A stretch of DNA of 47,322 nucleotides from Oxalobacteraceae bacterium. Its GTDB lineage: Bacteria > Pseudomonadota > Gammaproteobacteria > Burkholderiales > Burkholderiaceae_D. Position numbers and translations under genes: made by a program. The notes under the pieces were generated by a model, which saw only the letters and a list, made by a program, of their open reading frames with translations, was not told the DNA's origin and ran no database searches. This document shows positions 45,781 through 47,322 of this stretch, piece after piece; position 1 is the first letter of the stretch; each line of letters opens with the position of its first letter. The DNA is taken from NCBI GenBank assembly GCA_021151485.1, contig JAGKXB010000028.1, positions 1-47,322 of the forward strand, in the 5' to 3' direction.

Positions 45781-47322
45781 ATGTCCGCACCATTCCCCAA
45801 TTCGTCACCCAAGCGCTCTATATTCTCCTGGCCACGCTGTTTTTCATTGGATGCTCCCAACCTTGTGCCATTGGTATTGCTGCTGTTATGCGGACATTTA
45901 CTGCTCTGGACGCTATTGCCCGCCTTAAGCCACCGCGCGCCGGATTGGGACAATATGGAAGAGTTGGTCTGGGCCAGTTCGTTGGAATGGGGTTATTACA
46001 AACATCCGCCCTTGCCATCGTGGCTAATGGTGGGATTGATTTCGATTTTTGGCCGCCCCGTTTGGCTCACCTTTTTCGCCGGTCAACTAAGCGTCGTGCT
46101 GTCACTGTGGTTTATCTGGCGTTTGGGATCTGAAATCACCACCCAAAAACGCGCACTGGTGCTGGTCTTGCTGCTCTCCACCATCGCCTATTGCACCGTA
46201 CGCGGCGTGATGAACAATCACAATACGATCCAGCTTTGGTCCATCGCCGGCGCGATCTGGATGTTTTATCGTGCCCTGCGCCATGACAATATGTTTGCCT
46301 GGTTCATGCTTGGCGTATTTAGCGCTTTGGCTTTATTAACCAAATACAGCGCGCTGGTGCAATTTGCGAGCTTCTTCCTATTCCTACTCGTCTCAGGCAA
46401 ATTACGCCTGCCACGCACCTGGCAAGGCATCGCCCTCGCCACCGGCACATTGTTGCTATGCATCACACCGCACGTGCTATGGCTCCTCCATCAGACAGCC
46501 GGGCCACTGGGTTATGCGAGCGAATCCCTAGCCCCCAAAACCAGTCGCTTAGAACATCTACACGTCATCTACGATTTTGTCCTGACCAATATCGGACGCA
46601 TTGCGCCCATGGGACTGGCGCTGCTGATTCTCGTAATAGGCATACGTAAAACGGCTTCCACACCTACTCGCCCTACCTTGGCACAGGAGTTTTCCAACTG
46701 GGATAAACGCTTCTTATTGATAGTCGGCCTAGGCCCATTCCTACTCACCCTAGCCACCTCAATTGCACTCAAAACACCGTTAGCCGCACACTGGGCGACC
46801 ACTTTCTTCCTGCTATTCGGCTTCTTCGCTTGCTGGGTATTACGCAGCAACGACGACACGCAATTGCTACGGAAAACCCTCTGGATAGTCGTCATCTTAC
46901 AAATCATCATGGCCACAGGCTACGCCCTAGCCCGCGGCCCGCTCTCCGACCTAACAGGCCGCGCCACCCGCGCCACCTTCCCAGGCGCCCAAGTCTCCGC
47001 CGCCCTACAAACCATCTGGAAAGCACACGTACAACACCCCTTAAAACTAGTCGCCGCCGACACCTGGCTAGGCGGCAACATAGCCAGCCACGCCAACCGC
47101 GATGTTGCGGTCTTAATCAATGGCGACGTCAGCAAATCGCCATGGGTCAACCCCAACCAAGTCCAAGCCTGCGGCATGCTAGTCGCCATCAACCTCAGCC
47201 CAGAAAACGACTCCGACGATATTCCGCCTCAAGCAATGGAGTTGATGGCTGAAGCAAGCTGGACTGGCATATTGGAACTGCCGTGGACGACTAAGACTAA
47301 TGGGCCGCAGGTGGTAATTAAG
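45781..47322 (+). CDS. ArnT-like GT39 glycosyltransferase (partial)
   Basis: The frame is open from the ATG at 45781 to the window edge, 514 codons, with the C-terminus outside. It is an integral membrane protein with about ten hydrophobic segments. The first periplasmic loop has DWDNMEELVWASSLEWGYY and KHPPLPSWLM, the acidic/HPP signature of GT39 enzymes such as ArnT that move a sugar from a polyprenyl-phosphate donor to lipid A or a similar acceptor. LLTKYSALVQF is a further family mark. The C-terminal part seen here is periplasmic. With the divergent GT2, GtrA and deacetylase genes it makes a complete set for hexosamine addition to lipid A. Confidence 0.87.
   Translation, partial: MSAPFPNSSPKRSIFSWPRCFSLDAPNLVPLVLLLLCGHLLLWTLLPALSHRAPDWDNMEELVWASSLEWGYYKHPPLPSWLMVGLISIFGRPVWLTFFAGQLSVVLSLWFIWRLGSEITTQKRALVLVLLLSTIAYCTVRGVMNNHNTIQLWSIAGAIWMFYRALRHDNMFAWFMLGVFSALALLTKYSALVQFASFFLFLLVSGKLRLPRTWQGIALATGTLLLCITPHVLWLLHQTAGPLGYASESLAPKTSRLEHLHVIYDFVLTNIGRIAPMGLALLILVIGIRKTASTPTRPTLAQEFSNWDKRFLLIVGLGPFLLTLATSIALKTPLAAHWATTFFLLFGFFACWVLRSNDDTQLLRKTLWIVVILQIIMATGYALARGPLSDLTGRATRATFPGAQVSAALQTIWKAHVQHPLKLVAADTWLGGNIASHANRDVAVLINGDVSKSPWVNPNQVQACGMLVAINLSPENDSDDIPPQAMELMAEASWTGILELPWTTKTNGPQVVIK

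Noticed and set aside
46830..47252. 140-residue Arg/His/Pro-rich plus-strand frame
   Set aside because: It overlaps the ArnT-like gene in another frame and has the skewed composition of a shadow.

Overview
This window looks like chromosome of a betaproteobacterium of the order Burkholderiales, probably near Oxalobacteraceae. The evidence is gene content and order: a leuC-leuD-leuB-asd-fimV-truA-trpF block, an EarP/EF-P pair with Arg32 in EF-P, an AddAB-type helicase/nuclease in place of RecBCD, trxA followed by rho, a RelA with a degenerate hydrolase domain, and a D-3-hydroxybutyrate dehydrogenase. By eye the sequence is AT-richer than most relatives; I did not count it. The taxonomic call is inference.

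Layout. 1-8.1 kb, almost all minus strand: a partial secreted Cys-containing protein, a 1131-residue S-layer/RTX-like surface protein flanked on both sides by decayed fragments of a relA-like gene, a small hypothetical gene with a decayed copy of itself, the intact relA, and an alpha/beta hydrolase. 8.1-11.2 kb, plus strand: bdhA and a secreted lectin-like protein. 11.2-20.5 kb, minus: addB, addA, earP and efp, with addB separated from addA by an insert holding an N-terminally truncated dinD, an orphan XRE regulator and a palindromic element. 20.6-22.4 kb, plus: trxA and rho. 22.4-33.2 kb, minus: an unrecognised protein with an internal duplication and a C-terminal membrane anchor, a ZIP metal transporter, trpF, truA, fimV, asd, leuB, leuD, leuC. 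33.4-40.5 kb: an ankyrin-like protein, an MFS transporter, yaaA, a PIN-domain protein and smc. 40.6-43.3 kb, plus: dapD, a YffB-like ArsC-family protein and dapE. 43.4-47.3 kb: a GT2 glycosyltransferase, a GtrA protein and a ChbG/NaxD-type deacetylase on the minus strand, diverging from an ArnT-like GT39 transferase that runs off the window.

How the genes work together. leuCDB performs two steps of leucine synthesis; asd, dapD and dapE belong to the lysine/diaminopimelate route; trpF serves tryptophan synthesis. EarP rhamnosylates EF-P to help ribosomes through polyproline. AddA and AddB should form the double-strand-break processing enzyme. The last four genes have the composition of lipid A phosphate-hexosamine modification loci (GT2, flippase-like protein, deacetylase, ArnT-like transferase), which is the most coherent accessory pathway here.

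Intergenic space carries a mosaic palindromic repeat family at six positions (25.9, 28.6, 28.8, 36.7, 41.6 and 43.3 kb), built from two hairpin modules in different combinations; one copy supplies the C-terminal codons of the PIN-domain gene. I saw no tRNA, rRNA, CRISPR array, transposase or phage module. The least explained parts are the relA fragments around the surface-protein gene, the two unrecognised proteins at 22.4 and 33.4 kb, and the insert splitting addAB.
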